From positions 1 through 25,110 of the forward strand of contig DIHQ01000042.1 of assembly GCA_002420235.1 (NCBI GenBank): a stretch of 25,110 nt of DNA, read 5' to 3'. Below are positions 15,417 through 24,409 of the stretch, piece after piece; position 1 is the stretch's first letter; every line of letters begins with the position of its first letter. Both the position numbers and the translations under genes were made by a program. The stretch is from Flavobacteriales bacterium UBA5692. Lineage in GTDB: Bacteria; Bacteroidota; Bacteroidia; Flavobacteriales_D; Sanyastnellaceae. The notes under the pieces were generated by a model, which saw only the letters and a program-made list of their open reading frames with translations, did no database searches and was not told where the DNA came from.

Positions 15417-18400
15417 TACATATTGCGCCGATACGCGCCGCCAACTTCAAACAAGGCATCACTTAATTGGCCCAGTGTACAATGTTTAGAACTCAAAAGT
15501 AAAGCCTCAAAGACGTTTCCCCCACTGATAGCAGCGGACTTCACGTTATCTATGGCTGCAGCGTAAGATTCATTGTGGCCACTGTGAATTCGAGAGACTT
15601 GCTCAAGTTGGGCTTCTTTTTCTGCAGTCTCCGCCCGGATGACCTCACCTGGTGTGAGTGTAGGTGAACCGTTTTTGGCCAAGAAGGTGTTGACACCGAT
15701 GATGGGGAATTCGCCTGTGTGTTTGAGCGTCTCATAGTGCAGGCTTTCTTCTTGGATTCGCGAGCGTTGGTACATGGTCTCCATTGCTCCGATTACGCCC
15801 CCGCGTTCGGTTATACGATCAAATTCGACCATGACGGCCTCTTCAACAAGGTCGGTCAACGCCTCAATTATATAGGAGCCTTGAAGCGGATTTTCGTTCT
15901 TGGTGAGGCCCAGTTCCTTATTTATGATCAATTGAATCGCCATGGCCCGTCGCACGCTATGCTCCGTCGGCGTCGTAATAGCTTCGTCGTAAGCATTTGT
16001 GTGCAGTGAGTTACAGTTGTCATAGATGGCATACAGCGCCTGTAGCGTGGTGCGGATGTCGTTAAAATCGATTTCCTGTGCATGCAGCGAACGGCCGGAA
16101 GTCTGAATGTGGTACTTGAGCATTTGCGCCCGCGAGGACGCGCCGTATTTCTCACGCATGGCCTTGGCCCAGATGCGGCGCGCCACCCGACCGATTACGG
16201 CGTATTCAGGATCAATTCCGTTAGAGAAGAAAAAGCTGAGGTTAGGACCAAATTCATTTAAGTCCATTCCTCGGCTCAAGTAGTATTCCACGTAAGTAAA
16301 TCCGTTTGCGAGGGTAAATGCCAGTTGCGTAATCGGATTGGCACCAGCTTCGGCAATATGGTAGCCGCTGATGGAAACACTATAGAAATTGCGGATGGAA
16401 CGGTCAATAAAGGAAGCTTGGACGTCGCCCATTAGCCTTAGGGCAAATTCGGTGGAGAAGATGCAGGTGTTTTGCGCTTGGTCTTCTTTTAAAATGTCTG
16501 CTTGTACGGTGCCACGAACTTGGCTCATGGCCTCCGCTTGTAATTGGAGGTGAGTGTCTACAGGTAACACCTCATCTCCCGTGCAACCCAATAACAGCAG
16601 TCCAAGTCCATTATGTCCTTTCGGTAATTCGCCGAGGTACGTCGGTCGCTCGAGTCCCTTTTCATCCCATTTGGCTCTTAATACCTGTTCGACTTGGCCC
16701 TCAAGTCCGTTCGAACGGATGTACTTTTCGCAATGCTGGTCGACGGCGGCGTTCAAGAAAAAAGCGAGTAAGATGGGTGCGGGACCGTTGATCGTCATGG
16801 ATACGCTTGTGGTCGGATCGCAAAGGTCGAACCCGCTGTATAGTTTTTTAGCGTCGTCGAGGCAGCACACGCTCACGCCGCTGTTGCCCACTTTGCCATA
16901 GATATCAGGGCGACGGTCAGGATCTCGACCGTAAAGCGTAACGCTGTCAAAGGCAGTGGATAGACGCTTCGCCGGCATTCCGTTAGAAACATAATGAAAG
17001 CGCTTGTTGGTGCGCTCGGGCCCGCCCTCTCCAGCAAACATACGCGCCGGATCTTCGCCTTGTCGTTTGAATGGATATATGCCTGCGGTGTAGGGGAAGC
17101 TGCCTGGTAGATTTTCCTGAAGAGACCAACGTGTTAAGTCATCCCAACCGCTCAGCCGTGGGACGGCAATTTTTGGAATATTGAGGTGCGAAAGACTTTC
17201 GCTGGCAGTTTGAACGTTGATGTCCTTGCCTCGCACGCGATAGGTGAAGATTTCCGATTCATACCGATCGCGCAATTCAGGCCACTGCTCCAACCATTCC
17301 AATACCTTGGGGTCCATTTCCAACTGTAATGCGTGCGCTTTAGCTTCAATGGATTCTGCGGCCTCGTCAACCAATGCCTGCGCAGTCTGCAACGCTTGCA
17401 ACTGGCCTGCTGTAGTAGCTTGCAGTTCAGTCCATTCATTGTACTGGCGGATTTGCTCTGCTATTTCGCTCAGATAGCGCGTTCTCTTGGGTGGGATAAC
17501 AAATTGCTTCTCGCTTGAAAAGTCGCCATTAGGATGCGGTGCTTTCAGCTCTGCGCTCGTCCTCTCTGTCAACAAATTCATCACCAGAGCAAACAGGTGA
17601 TTACTCCCGGGGTCGTTGAATTGGGAGGCGATTGTGCCGACAATGGGCAAATTTTCGTCTTTTGCATCCCAGAGGTCGTGGTTGCGTTTGAATTGCTTTC
17701 TTACGTCGCGAATTGCATCTAATCCACCTCGCTTGTCAAATTTGTTGATGGCGACGATATCTGCAAAGTCGAGCATATCGATTTTCTCAAGCTGGGTTGC
17801 AGCCCCGAATTCCGGGGTCATGATATACAAAGCGACGTCGCTGTGATCCATGATTTCGGTGTCGCTCTGTCCTATGCCACTGGTTTCCAATACGATGAGG
17901 TCAAACCCCGAAACGCGTAACACATCTAAACCCTCCGCCACGTGCTTCGATAGGGCGAGATTGGATTGGCGTGTGGCTAACGAGCGCATGTAAACGCGAT
18001 TGTTGTTTATGGCATTCATGCGGATGCGATCTCCAAGTAAGGCACCTCCGGTTTTTCGTTTCGAGGGATCAACGCTGATCAGGCCGATTCGCTTTTCCGG
18101 AAAGCCTGCCAGAAAGCGTCGCACCAACTCATCAACCATGGAGGACTTGCCGGCACCACCAGTACCTGTAATGCCCAGAACTGGAACCTTTGGGATGTCC
18201 TTATGTGTTGTTCGAAAGGCCTTTTGAAAACCGTCGGGATCCAGTTCTGCTGCAGTAATGCAGCGAGCAATAGCGCTCGGTGAGGCAGTGGATAAGGCGC
18301 TGAACTCCTCGGTCAGGGCGTCTGCGCTTTCAATGGTGGTGAAGTCAGATCGTTCAATTAGGTCGTTGATCATACCCTGAAGACCCATGGACCGTCCGTC

Positions 18401-18775
18401 GTCCGGGTGGTAAATGCGTTCGATACCGTATGCGTGCAGTTCCTCGATTTCTTCTGGCAGGATGGTTCCTCCTCCTCCTCCGAAGATTCGGATGTGGCCT
18501 GCTTCGCGCTCGTCAAGGAGGTCCTTCATGTACTTGAAATATTCCATGTGTCCGCCTTGGTAAGAGGTCATGGCGATGGCTTGGGCATCCTCTTGAATGG
18601 CGCAATTGACTACTTCGTCCACACTGCGGTCATGGCCGAGATGAATGACCTCGCATCCGGAACGTTGTATGATGCGGCGCATGATATTTATCGCGGCATC
18701 GTGACCGTCAAAAAGACTGGCAGCCGTGACGATGCGGACATTGTGCTTTGGGGTGTAAACGGCTTCTTTATTCAT
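15416..18775 (-). CDS. icmF: Fused isobutyryl-CoA mutase IcmF (B12 domain, G-protein chaperone, mutase)
   Basis: A 1119-residue cytoplasmic fusion enzyme that interconverts isobutyryl-CoA and n-butyryl-CoA using adenosylcobalamin. Order: B12-binding domain (about 13-140; LFDGHDAA with the cobalt-ligand His25, then SYQGG and GGGGG); MeaB-like GTPase chaperone (about 195-420; P-loop GITGTGGAGKSS with K210, NKFD at 344-347); linker; mutase barrel (about 530-1119). Two residues separate this group from methylmalonyl-CoA mutase: F580 in RMFAGEG (Tyr89 in MCM) and Q768 in DQAQNT (Arg207 in MCM); both are of the isobutyryl type. Start 18775 was chosen over an in-frame codon at 18829 because the known family start lies close to the B12 domain, and a TACCTTTG box is 21 bases upstream. 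Some IcmF proteins also act on isovaleryl- or pivalyl-CoA. Confidence 0.93.
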   Translation of the reverse strand: MNKEAVYTPKHNVRIVTAASLFDGHDAAINIMRRIIQRSGCEVIHLGHDRSVDEVVNCAIQEDAQAIAMTSYQGGHMEYFKYMKDLLDEREAGHIRIFGGGGGTILPEEIEELHAYGIERIYHPDDGRSMGLQGMINDLIERSDFTTIESADALTEEFSALSTASPSAIARCITAAELDPDGFQKAFRTTHKDIPKVPVLGITGTGGAGKSSMVDELVRRFLAGFPEKRIGLISVDPSKRKTGGALLGDRIRMNAINNNRVYMRSLATRQSNLALSKHVAEGLDVLRVSGFDLIVLETSGIGQSDTEIMDHSDVALYIMTPEFGAATQLEKIDMLDFADIVAINKFDKRGGLDAIRDVRKQFKRNHDLWDAKDENLPIVGTIASQFNDPGSNHLFALVMNLLTERTSAELKAPHPNGDFSSEKQFVIPPKRTRYLSEIAEQIRQYNEWTELQATTAGQLQALQTAQALVDEAAESIEAKAHALQLEMDPKVLEWLEQWPELRDRYESEIFTYRVRGKDINVQTASESLSHLNIPKIAVPRLSGWDDLTRWSLQENLPGSFPYTAGIYPFKRQGEDPARMFAGEGGPERTNKRFHYVSNGMPAKRLSTAFDSVTLYGRDPDRRPDIYGKVGNSGVSVCCLDDAKKLYSGFDLCDPTTSVSMTINGPAPILLAFFLNAAVDQHCEKYIRSNGLEGQVEQVLRAKWDEKGLERPTYLGELPKGHNGLGLLLLGCTGDEVLPVDTHLQLQAEAMSQVRGTVQADILKEDQAQNTCIFSTEFALRLMGDVQASFIDRSIRNFYSVSISGYHIAEAGANPITQLAFTLANGFTYVEYYLSRGMDLNEFGPNLSFFFSNGIDPEYAVIGRVARRIWAKAMREKYGASSRAQMLKYHIQTSGRSLHAQEIDFNDIRTTLQALYAIYDNCNSLHTNAYDEAITTPTEHSVRRAMAIQLIINKELGLTKNENPLQGSYIIEALTDLVEEAVMVEFDRITERGGVIGAMETMYQRSRIQEESLHYETLKHTGEFPIIGVNTFLAKNGSPTLTPGEVIRAETAEKEAQLEQVSRIHSGHNESYAAAIDNVKSAAISGGNVFEALLLSSKHCTLGQLSDALFEVGGAYRRNM

Positions 18776-18796
18776 TGAAATCAACCTGTTGTTTTG

Positions 18797-18804
18797 CAAA
18801 GGTA
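18797..18804 (-). promoter_or_regulatory. TAnnTTTG -7 box for icmF
   Basis: The minus strand reads TACCTTTG, an exact match to the Bacteroidota -7 consensus, ending 21 bases before the icmF ATG at 18775. No TTTG was seen at the right -33 distance, so the promoter is only half supported. The box sits in the 52-base gap between icmF and the divergent rluF gene. Confidence 0.4.
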
Positions 18805-18827
18805 GCAGGTTGAGGACCGTTGCGAGC

Positions 18828-19559
18828 ATGCCCTATTTTCGCAATATGGAAAACGGCGAAGGTATCCGGATTAACAAGTATTTCACGCAGGTGGGGTATT
18901 GCTCGCGTCGTGTTGCTGATAAACTCATCGATGCGGGGGCAGTGAAAATCAATGGCGAGGTGCCGGAGAAAGGGACGAAGGTGATGCCGGGCGACGTCGT
19001 AACTGTTCGGGGCGAGGTCGTGTCTCATGATACTGAGAAGGAGCGTGTGTATCTCGCCGTCCACAAGCCCGTTGGCATCGTTTGCACAACGGACAAGCGC
19101 CGCGAGAAGGACAACATTGTGGATTTTGTTAATTATCCAACGCGGTTGTTTCCTGTTGGCCGGTTGGATAAGATGAGCGAAGGGCTCATTTTCATGACGG
19201 ACGATGGCGACGTCGTAAATCATATTTTGCGCGAACGTCACGGCCACGAAAAGGAATACATCGTAACTGTGAACCGACCGTACGATGAGGCCTTCCTTCG
19301 TTCGATGTCGCGTGGGGTCCATATTTTGGATACAACCACGCGTCCTTGCCAGGTGGAACGCCTGTCGCCAACTATTTTCAAAATTATTTTGGTGCAGGGT
19401 TTGAACCGTCAAATCCGCCGGATGTGTGAAGCTTTGGGCCACCGAGTGGTGCGCCTGAAGCGAGTTCGCATCATGCAATTGGAACTGGATCTTCCGCCGG
19501 GAAAGTGGCGCCATCTCACGAAGGCTGAGGTGAAACGGCTTTGGGGAATGGGCAAATGA
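18828..19559 (+). CDS. rluF: 23S rRNA pseudouridine synthase, RluF type
   Basis: A 243-residue cytoplasmic RNA-modifying enzyme of the RsuA/RluB/E/F family. An S4 RNA-binding domain (about residues 12-60; IRINKYFTQVGYCSRRVAD) precedes the catalytic domain. The catalytic aspartate lies in FPVGRLDKMSEGLIFMTDDGD. The segments DNIVDFVNYP, HEKEYIVTV, GVHILDTTT and LVQGLNRQIRRMCEALG match E. coli RluF closely, which makes pseudouridine 2604 (and 2605) of 23S rRNA. A shorter start at 18846 is equally possible; the upstream TTG at 18789 is not needed. It is divergent from icmF and followed by a palindromic terminator at 19568-19587. Confidence 0.9.
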   Translation: MPYFRNMENGEGIRINKYFTQVGYCSRRVADKLIDAGAVKINGEVPEKGTKVMPGDVVTVRGEVVSHDTEKERVYLAVHKPVGIVCTTDKRREKDNIVDFVNYPTRLFPVGRLDKMSEGLIFMTDDGDVVNHILRERHGHEKEYIVTVNRPYDEAFLRSMSRGVHILDTTTRPCQVERLSPTIFKIILVQGLNRQIRRMCEALGHRVVRLKRVRIMQLELDLPPGKWRHLTKAEVKRLWGMGK

Positions 19560-19567
19560 TGCCTATG

Positions 19568-19587
19568 TAGCGGAATTCCGCTATTTT
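19568..19587 (+). terminator. Palindromic terminator after rluF
   Basis: A perfect 16-base palindrome (TAGCGGAATTCCGCTA) starts 9 bases after the rluF stop and is followed directly by TTTT. As RNA it folds into a 6-base-pair stem (UAGCGG/CCGCUA) with an AAUU loop. The T run is short, so termination strength is uncertain. A perfect palindrome could instead be a site for a dimeric DNA-binding protein controlling the downstream adhesin operon. Confidence 0.5.
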
Positions 19588-19658
19588 GCGGTTTCAATTG
19601 AACAAGCAACGTTTTGCCGGCGAGGCTTGTTTTACTTGCAGACTCTGAAACACCATTC

Positions 19659-22600
19659 ATGAAAGAACGCGTGAATTCTCACCTTTTAAGTTTCCGCGGA
19701 CTGGCGGCCTATTGCCTCCGTCTGCTTCCCATTGTATTTGCTGTGACTTTCGTCACGGGTAAAACATCAGCTCAAATGACCGGCGTCACTTGGGAGGTCG
19801 ATACTGCGTTTTACGCGCCCACCACTTTTGATGCTGATGGTGAGCCTTTGTATGCGGACCTGGAAGGGTACGTGACCTATAAGCTGTTCGCGGAGTTTAC
19901 CAACCCGACGGATGAGTTGAGTGCAATTTACTCGGATGCGGAGGCCTTAGGCACGGCGCCTTTTTACATCAATGCTCCATGCGGTTGCTTCAATCCAGAA
20001 TTGGGCGATGAGTTGCTTGGAGGAGCGCAAAATCCAGCGTTGATCGAATTCTTCCCTGAGGTAGCATTTGACACCTACTGGACCTTGGGCTTTGCTTTTG
20101 GTGAACAATACACCGGTAGCAACTCGTCTTATACATCTACGACCATGTGCTCTGAGCAGGAAGATGGGGGATTGATCTTCACTGTGATACCAGAATCTGC
20201 GGGCGCCGATTTACGGATCCAATTTGCACAGGTGACGACTTGTGGTAATTTTGAATTTGAAGCGTGCTTCCAAGTTTTTGTAGAAGGAGTTCAAACACCC
20301 TACCAAGAGTGGTGCATGAGCGGGGATGGAAATGGACCAGAATCGGTACAGAATCCATGTGAAAACTACGCTGAAAGTAATGCCAATATTATAATAGACA
20401 GCGACATAAATTGCTTCGGTGATCTGGCTGCGGTTGAAGTTAATGTTAATGGTGCTACTCCGATTACCTATCAATTGCTCAATGCGGCTGATAGTTCCGT
20501 GATAACAACGCAGTCCTCGGATGCTCAATTCATTGACTTACCTCAAGGCGATTATTTCGTCGCCGTTGTAGACGGCAACACCTGCCGTGATTCATCGGAG
20601 GTTTTCTCGTTTGTCGAGCCTCCTGAACTTGAAGCTAGCTGGGAATTGATTCAAGATAACATTTGCCCAGGTGAATTGGGTAGTGTAGTTGAAATAGAAT
20701 ACTTTGGCGGAACTCCAAACTACCAAATTGTGGCTTATTCTGCTACAAATACTGGAGCGGGTTTTTTATCAGACCCAAATAATCAATGGGTAGGACTCGA
20801 ATGTGTGAATGGCAACGGTGACTGGGAATTTGAAATTACAGATGCCAATGGGTGTTCATTAGACACATTGATTACTATCGCCTGCATTGACCCATTAACC
20901 TTTGAGGCTATCGCAGAGGATATAACATGTTTTGCATACGGTGACGGCATCATTGAGGGAAATATGAGTGGTGGTACTGGCACCCTTACGCTAGCTGGTG
21001 TACCTGACCTGGGCGTGAATGTGTCTGGAGAAGGCACGGTTGATTTTACGATTACCAATCTCTTAGCAGCGGAATACTCGTTGTATGTGACTGATGATAA
21101 CGGATGCCAAGACTCGACTGTAGTAAACATCATTGAACCAGACTCAGTGACAATGGATATTACCGTAAATGACCTGCTTTGTGCTCAAACCTGCGATGGG
21201 GCTGTTAACATAGCTGCGTTTGGTGGTTCTGGGGTCTTTGAGTATTCCGTAACGGATGGCGATGGAAATGAATACGACGATGAAGGCCTTTGCGTAGGTG
21301 CATACTTGGCCAATGCAATTGATGAGAATGGATGTGTAGTTGATTCTGCTTTCCAGGTTATAGCGCCAGACTCCATATTCTTTGACCTTGTCATAGAAAA
21401 CGTAATATGCAGTGGTGAGACCAATGGTTCGATTTGTGTGGAAAATGCTGCCGGTGGGACCGGAGCTTTAAGTTTCCAAGTAGATCCGCCATCGGGAGCC
21501 TTTCAATTTGACCCTTGTTTTGATGTCTCGGCAGGTACTTACGTTATTACTGTCACTGATGAAGTTGGATGCGAAGTGAGTTCGGATCCGCAACTGGTTA
21601 TTGAGCCGGATGCCATCCAATTGATTCTCGCGCCAATGGAAATCACTTGTGCTTCATATGCTGACGGTATGTTGACAGTAGAGGGTATTGGCGGTACGGG
21701 TGCATTGAGCTTGGTCCAGCCAGAGGAAGGTTTGCTGCCTTATACACTGGAGAACCTTGAGTCCGGCCCCATCGGGGTCACGGTTCAAGACGAAAATGGT
21801 TGCCTCATCACCGATGCAGCTGAAATTATCGAGCCGGACTCCCTCCAAGTGGAGTGGTTGATTTTGGAAGATGTAGTGTGCGGAGGTGATTGCGACGGCT
21901 CAGCCATTGTAGACTTCAGTGGTGGAACGGGTACCGTCCTCTTGACGCTAAATGGAAACGAAGATTATAATTTCGACGCGCTCTGCGCGGGGCAGTTTAC
22001 TGCCCAGGTCATTGACGCGAATGGCTGTACGGACTCTACCACGTTTGAGATTATGGAGCCTGAACCAATTGAGGTGCTTATTGATGTGAACAACGTAACA
22101 TGCACGGGTATGAGCGATGGTGATGTGAACATCTTCCCAGTGGGTGGCACTGGAGACATCAGCTGGGAAGTTCTTGAAGAAGGCATCGACCTCTTGAATC
22201 TCTACGAGGGGGTGTACACCGTCACGGCGGTTGATTTGACAGGGTGTGTTGAAGACACGTCTTTTGTGGTGGCTGCGGACGTCGACACGGATATGATCAT
22301 CAATATGCTCAGTTCACCGGTTACGTGCTGGAATGAGCAAGACGGAACTGCAACAGCCTCGGTGATTGGGGGATTCCAGCCCGTCGAGTACCTCTGGAGC
22401 GATGTAAACGCTCAGACAACAGCCACAGCTACTGGATTGTACGAAGACACCTATTCTGTCGTGATCACGGACAGCTTGGGCTGTACCTTGACCCGAGTGG
22501 TTACCGTGGAGCCTACCATTGGCTGCTTCTTTATTGCAGAAGCCATCACACCAAACGGTGATGGCTACAATGACGAGTGGATTGTCGGTGGATTGGAATA

Positions 22601-22787
22601 CTTCCCAGCCGCAGATGTAAGGGTATTCAATCGCTGGGGCCAGCAAGTCTTCTACTCATTGGGTTACCAGGAACGGTGGGATGGCCGATTCAACAATGCT
22701 CCGCTTCCTATGGCCGATTACTATTACGTTATTGAATTTGCTGGAGATAAAGATCCGATTACGGGAACCGTAACCCTGAAATATTAA
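19659..22787 (+). CDS. SprB-like repeat adhesin with T9SS type B sorting domain
   Basis: A 1042-residue exported protein. The signal peptide (1 to about 38, ending KTSAQ) has a long polar start. Residues about 40-225 form an N-terminal domain that resembles the 207-residue protein encoded two genes downstream. Residues about 245-955 hold nine SprB-type repeats of roughly 75-90 residues, each opening with a Cys-containing strand (for example DITCFAYGDG, NVICSGETNG, NVTCTGMSDG), a central GGTG/GGSG turn and a closing TD-NGC. The last 85 residues are a type B/gliding-motility sorting domain (ITPNGDGYNDEW, VFNRWGQQVFYS). SprB of Flavobacterium johnsoniae is the mobile surface adhesin of gliding; this is a smaller relative. 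Start 19659 is the first ATG before the signal; an in-frame TTG lies at 19614. The SprF-type gene follows after 7 bases. Confidence 0.9.
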   Translation: MKERVNSHLLSFRGLAAYCLRLLPIVFAVTFVTGKTSAQMTGVTWEVDTAFYAPTTFDADGEPLYADLEGYVTYKLFAEFTNPTDELSAIYSDAEALGTAPFYINAPCGCFNPELGDELLGGAQNPALIEFFPEVAFDTYWTLGFAFGEQYTGSNSSYTSTTMCSEQEDGGLIFTVIPESAGADLRIQFAQVTTCGNFEFEACFQVFVEGVQTPYQEWCMSGDGNGPESVQNPCENYAESNANIIIDSDINCFGDLAAVEVNVNGATPITYQLLNAADSSVITTQSSDAQFIDLPQGDYFVAVVDGNTCRDSSEVFSFVEPPELEASWELIQDNICPGELGSVVEIEYFGGTPNYQIVAYSATNTGAGFLSDPNNQWVGLECVNGNGDWEFEITDANGCSLDTLITIACIDPLTFEAIAEDITCFAYGDGIIEGNMSGGTGTLTLAGVPDLGVNVSGEGTVDFTITNLLAAEYSLYVTDDNGCQDSTVVNIIEPDSVTMDITVNDLLCAQTCDGAVNIAAFGGSGVFEYSVTDGDGNEYDDEGLCVGAYLANAIDENGCVVDSAFQVIAPDSIFFDLVIENVICSGETNGSICVENAAGGTGALSFQVDPPSGAFQFDPCFDVSAGTYVITVTDEVGCEVSSDPQLVIEPDAIQLILAPMEITCASYADGMLTVEGIGGTGALSLVQPEEGLLPYTLENLESGPIGVTVQDENGCLITDAAEIIEPDSLQVEWLILEDVVCGGDCDGSAIVDFSGGTGTVLLTLNGNEDYNFDALCAGQFTAQVIDANGCTDSTTFEIMEPEPIEVLIDVNNVTCTGMSDGDVNIFPVGGTGDISWEVLEEGIDLLNLYEGVYTVTAVDLTGCVEDTSFVVAADVDTDMIINMLSSPVTCWNEQDGTATASVIGGFQPVEYLWSDVNAQTTATATGLYEDTYSVVITDSLGCTLTRVVTVEPTIGCFFIAEAITPNGDGYNDEWIVGGLEYFPAADVRVFNRWGQQVFYSLGYQERWDGRFNNAPLPMADYYYVIEFAGDKDPITGTVTLKY

Positions 22788-22794
22788 AGCCCTC

Positions 22795-23763
22795 ATGAAG
22801 CAATTCATTCAATCTCTGTTTTTTGTAGCCTTGGGCTTTGCTTTTATTGCCCCCGAGGTACAAGCGCAGCAATTATTTCGTCGGTCGCAGTTCATGACTA
22901 ATCCGTTTCTGACCAACCCTGCTATAGCCGGTACATTGCCCGAAACGCCCATTACTATGCAGTACCGTAACCAGTGGACAGGCTTCGAAGGAGCGCCGGA
23001 AACCATGACGCTCAGTGGCCACACGGCACTGCCTAATCGCATCGGTGTCGGTGGTATCGTTTACTCAGATGACACAGGCGGAGCAATCAAGAGAACCGGC
23101 ATTGAGTTGGGTGGCTCGTATACAATTGATTTAAATAACTACGACGCGGTGTCGTTTGGTTTAAGTCTGATGGCGAACCAGTGGTCTTTTGACAACGACC
23201 TCGATGTTTGGGACGTGGAAGACCCTGCTTTGAATTACGGCATGGAGCAATCCGTATCCATAGATGCTCACTTCGGCCTCATGGTTTTCAGTGAGGCTTA
23301 TGCATTTGGTTTTGCCATTCCTCACTTGATTCAATCATCAACAGGCGTAGAGAACTCTCCCATCCAAGGGGGATTTGGTAATAAACAAGTGCGACACTTT
23401 CGCTTCATGGGGCATTACAAATACCAGGTATCGAGTGATTTTATCATTGAGCCTTCTGCTTTGGTCCGCGTTACGGAACGAACGCCGGCGCAGTTGGATA
23501 TTTACCTCCGTGGATGGTACGCGGAGATGGCATGGGTGAGCTTGGGATTCCGAGCTAACGACGCGGTGGTGATGGGTGTGGGTGGACAGTATGGTCCTTT
23601 TGCATTGTCTTACGTATACGATATCACAAGCACAGCGGCGCGCTACTTAAGTCCGCACTCTCATGAGATTTGCTTAACCTATTTTGTACCGCGCTCCACA
23701 GGATTCCGTTCAGGTTCGATGGATTCTCGTCGTATCTTACAACGTAACCGAATCGTGAAATAA
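22795..23763 (+). CDS. PorP/SprF family T9SS outer-membrane protein
   Basis: A 322-residue protein with a signal peptide (1-24, ending EVQAQ) and the PorP/SprF opening QLFRRSQFMTNPFLTNPAIAG, followed by RNQWTGFEGAPETMTLSGHTAL. The remainder alternates short beta strands with glycine-rich turns and ends in an aromatic-rich strand, as expected for an outer-membrane barrel. F. johnsoniae SprF is required for export of SprB, and SprF-like proteins generally serve type B cargo encoded next door. The gene starts 7 bases after the SprB-like adhesin, so it is most likely the dedicated export or attachment partner of that protein. Family call is firm; partner assignment is from gene order. Confidence 0.92.
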   Translation: MKQFIQSLFFVALGFAFIAPEVQAQQLFRRSQFMTNPFLTNPAIAGTLPETPITMQYRNQWTGFEGAPETMTLSGHTALPNRIGVGGIVYSDDTGGAIKRTGIELGGSYTIDLNNYDAVSFGLSLMANQWSFDNDLDVWDVEDPALNYGMEQSVSIDAHFGLMVFSEAYAFGFAIPHLIQSSTGVENSPIQGGFGNKQVRHFRFMGHYKYQVSSDFIIEPSALVRVTERTPAQLDIYLRGWYAEMAWVSLGFRANDAVVMGVGGQYGPFALSYVYDITSTAARYLSPHSHEICLTYFVPRSTGFRSGSMDSRRILQRNRIVK

Positions 23764-23785
23764 GGACAGTTCAAACGACTTACAA

Positions 23786-24409
23786 ATGAAAAAGAAGAAG
23801 TTGAGTGCTCTGGCGTTAATCATTGCTCCAGTGCTGGTTTGGGGACAATTTTCCCATATCGAAGTGGATGAGTTAGAAAATGGTGGTGTTGTCGCCGGTC
23901 GAACTTACCGTGTGTATGCGGTGATGGAAAACGAAGGTGACGTTATTGATGCCATATTCGGAGAATCAGGAAAGCCGCTCGAGATATCGTGTTCTAGCGG
24001 CTTTTACCAACATCCGAAGGGTAGCGGCCTAGCGGCTGAGGTACAGCGTTATGACATTCAAAACGACGCGACATTGGCATATGACTCTTGGGTAACCATT
24101 GGTCTAGAGGATAATTACATGAATTCCTTAACAGCCTTTCCCCCAGAGACGACTTTTTTTGATGCATTCGAAGAGGGCGGCACATTAACCACAGATAATG
24201 GTGCATGGTTTGTCTTACCCGATAAGCGTCAAGCTATGGCACCAGAGGACAAGCGTATCTTAATTGCCCAGTTCACAACCACGGGTACTGTCAATGGACT
24301 CATCAACATCCACGGTCGCACCAAGGCAATTCTGGACGCGGAAGGTAATTTGGAGGGCGGAGCACAGTTAATCCAAGCTGAAGGCATAACTTTTACCTGC
24401 GGACGCTAA
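23786..24409 (+). CDS. Secreted protein of unknown function, related to the adhesin N-terminal domain
   Basis: A 207-residue protein with a lysine-rich signal peptide (1 to about 20, ending VWGQ) and no T9SS sorting domain, so it should reach the periplasm or outer membrane by Sec alone. Its body (about 35-190) carries TYRVYAVMENEGDVIDAIFG, AYDSWVTIGLEDNY, GAWFVLPD and RILIAQFTTTGTVNG. By eye these line up in order with YKLFAEFTNPTDELSAIY, AFDTYWTLGFAFGEQY, GLIFTVIPE and LRIQFAQVTTCGNFE in the N-terminal domain of the adhesin at 19659. I recall similar modules in large secreted proteins of marine Flavobacteriales but know no function. It lies 22 bases after the SprF-type gene and ends sharing CTAA with the convergent msrB. 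Confidence 0.75.
   Translation: MKKKKLSALALIIAPVLVWGQFSHIEVDELENGGVVAGRTYRVYAVMENEGDVIDAIFGESGKPLEISCSSGFYQHPKGSGLAAEVQRYDIQNDATLAYDSWVTIGLEDNYMNSLTAFPPETTFFDAFEEGGTLTTDNGAWFVLPDKRQAMAPEDKRILIAQFTTTGTVNGLINIHGRTKAILDAEGNLEGGAQLIQAEGITFTCGR

Noticed and set aside
18768..19514. A 248-codon open frame on the minus strand opposite rluF.
   Set aside because: It mirrors a well-conserved pseudouridine synthase and overlaps the icmF start; no motif of its own is visible.
20390..22530. Tandem repeat structure in the adhesin gene, considered as a DNA repeat array or possible recombination hotspot.
   Set aside because: The repeats are protein-level SprB-type domains; their DNA sequences are diverged and no long identical copies were seen.
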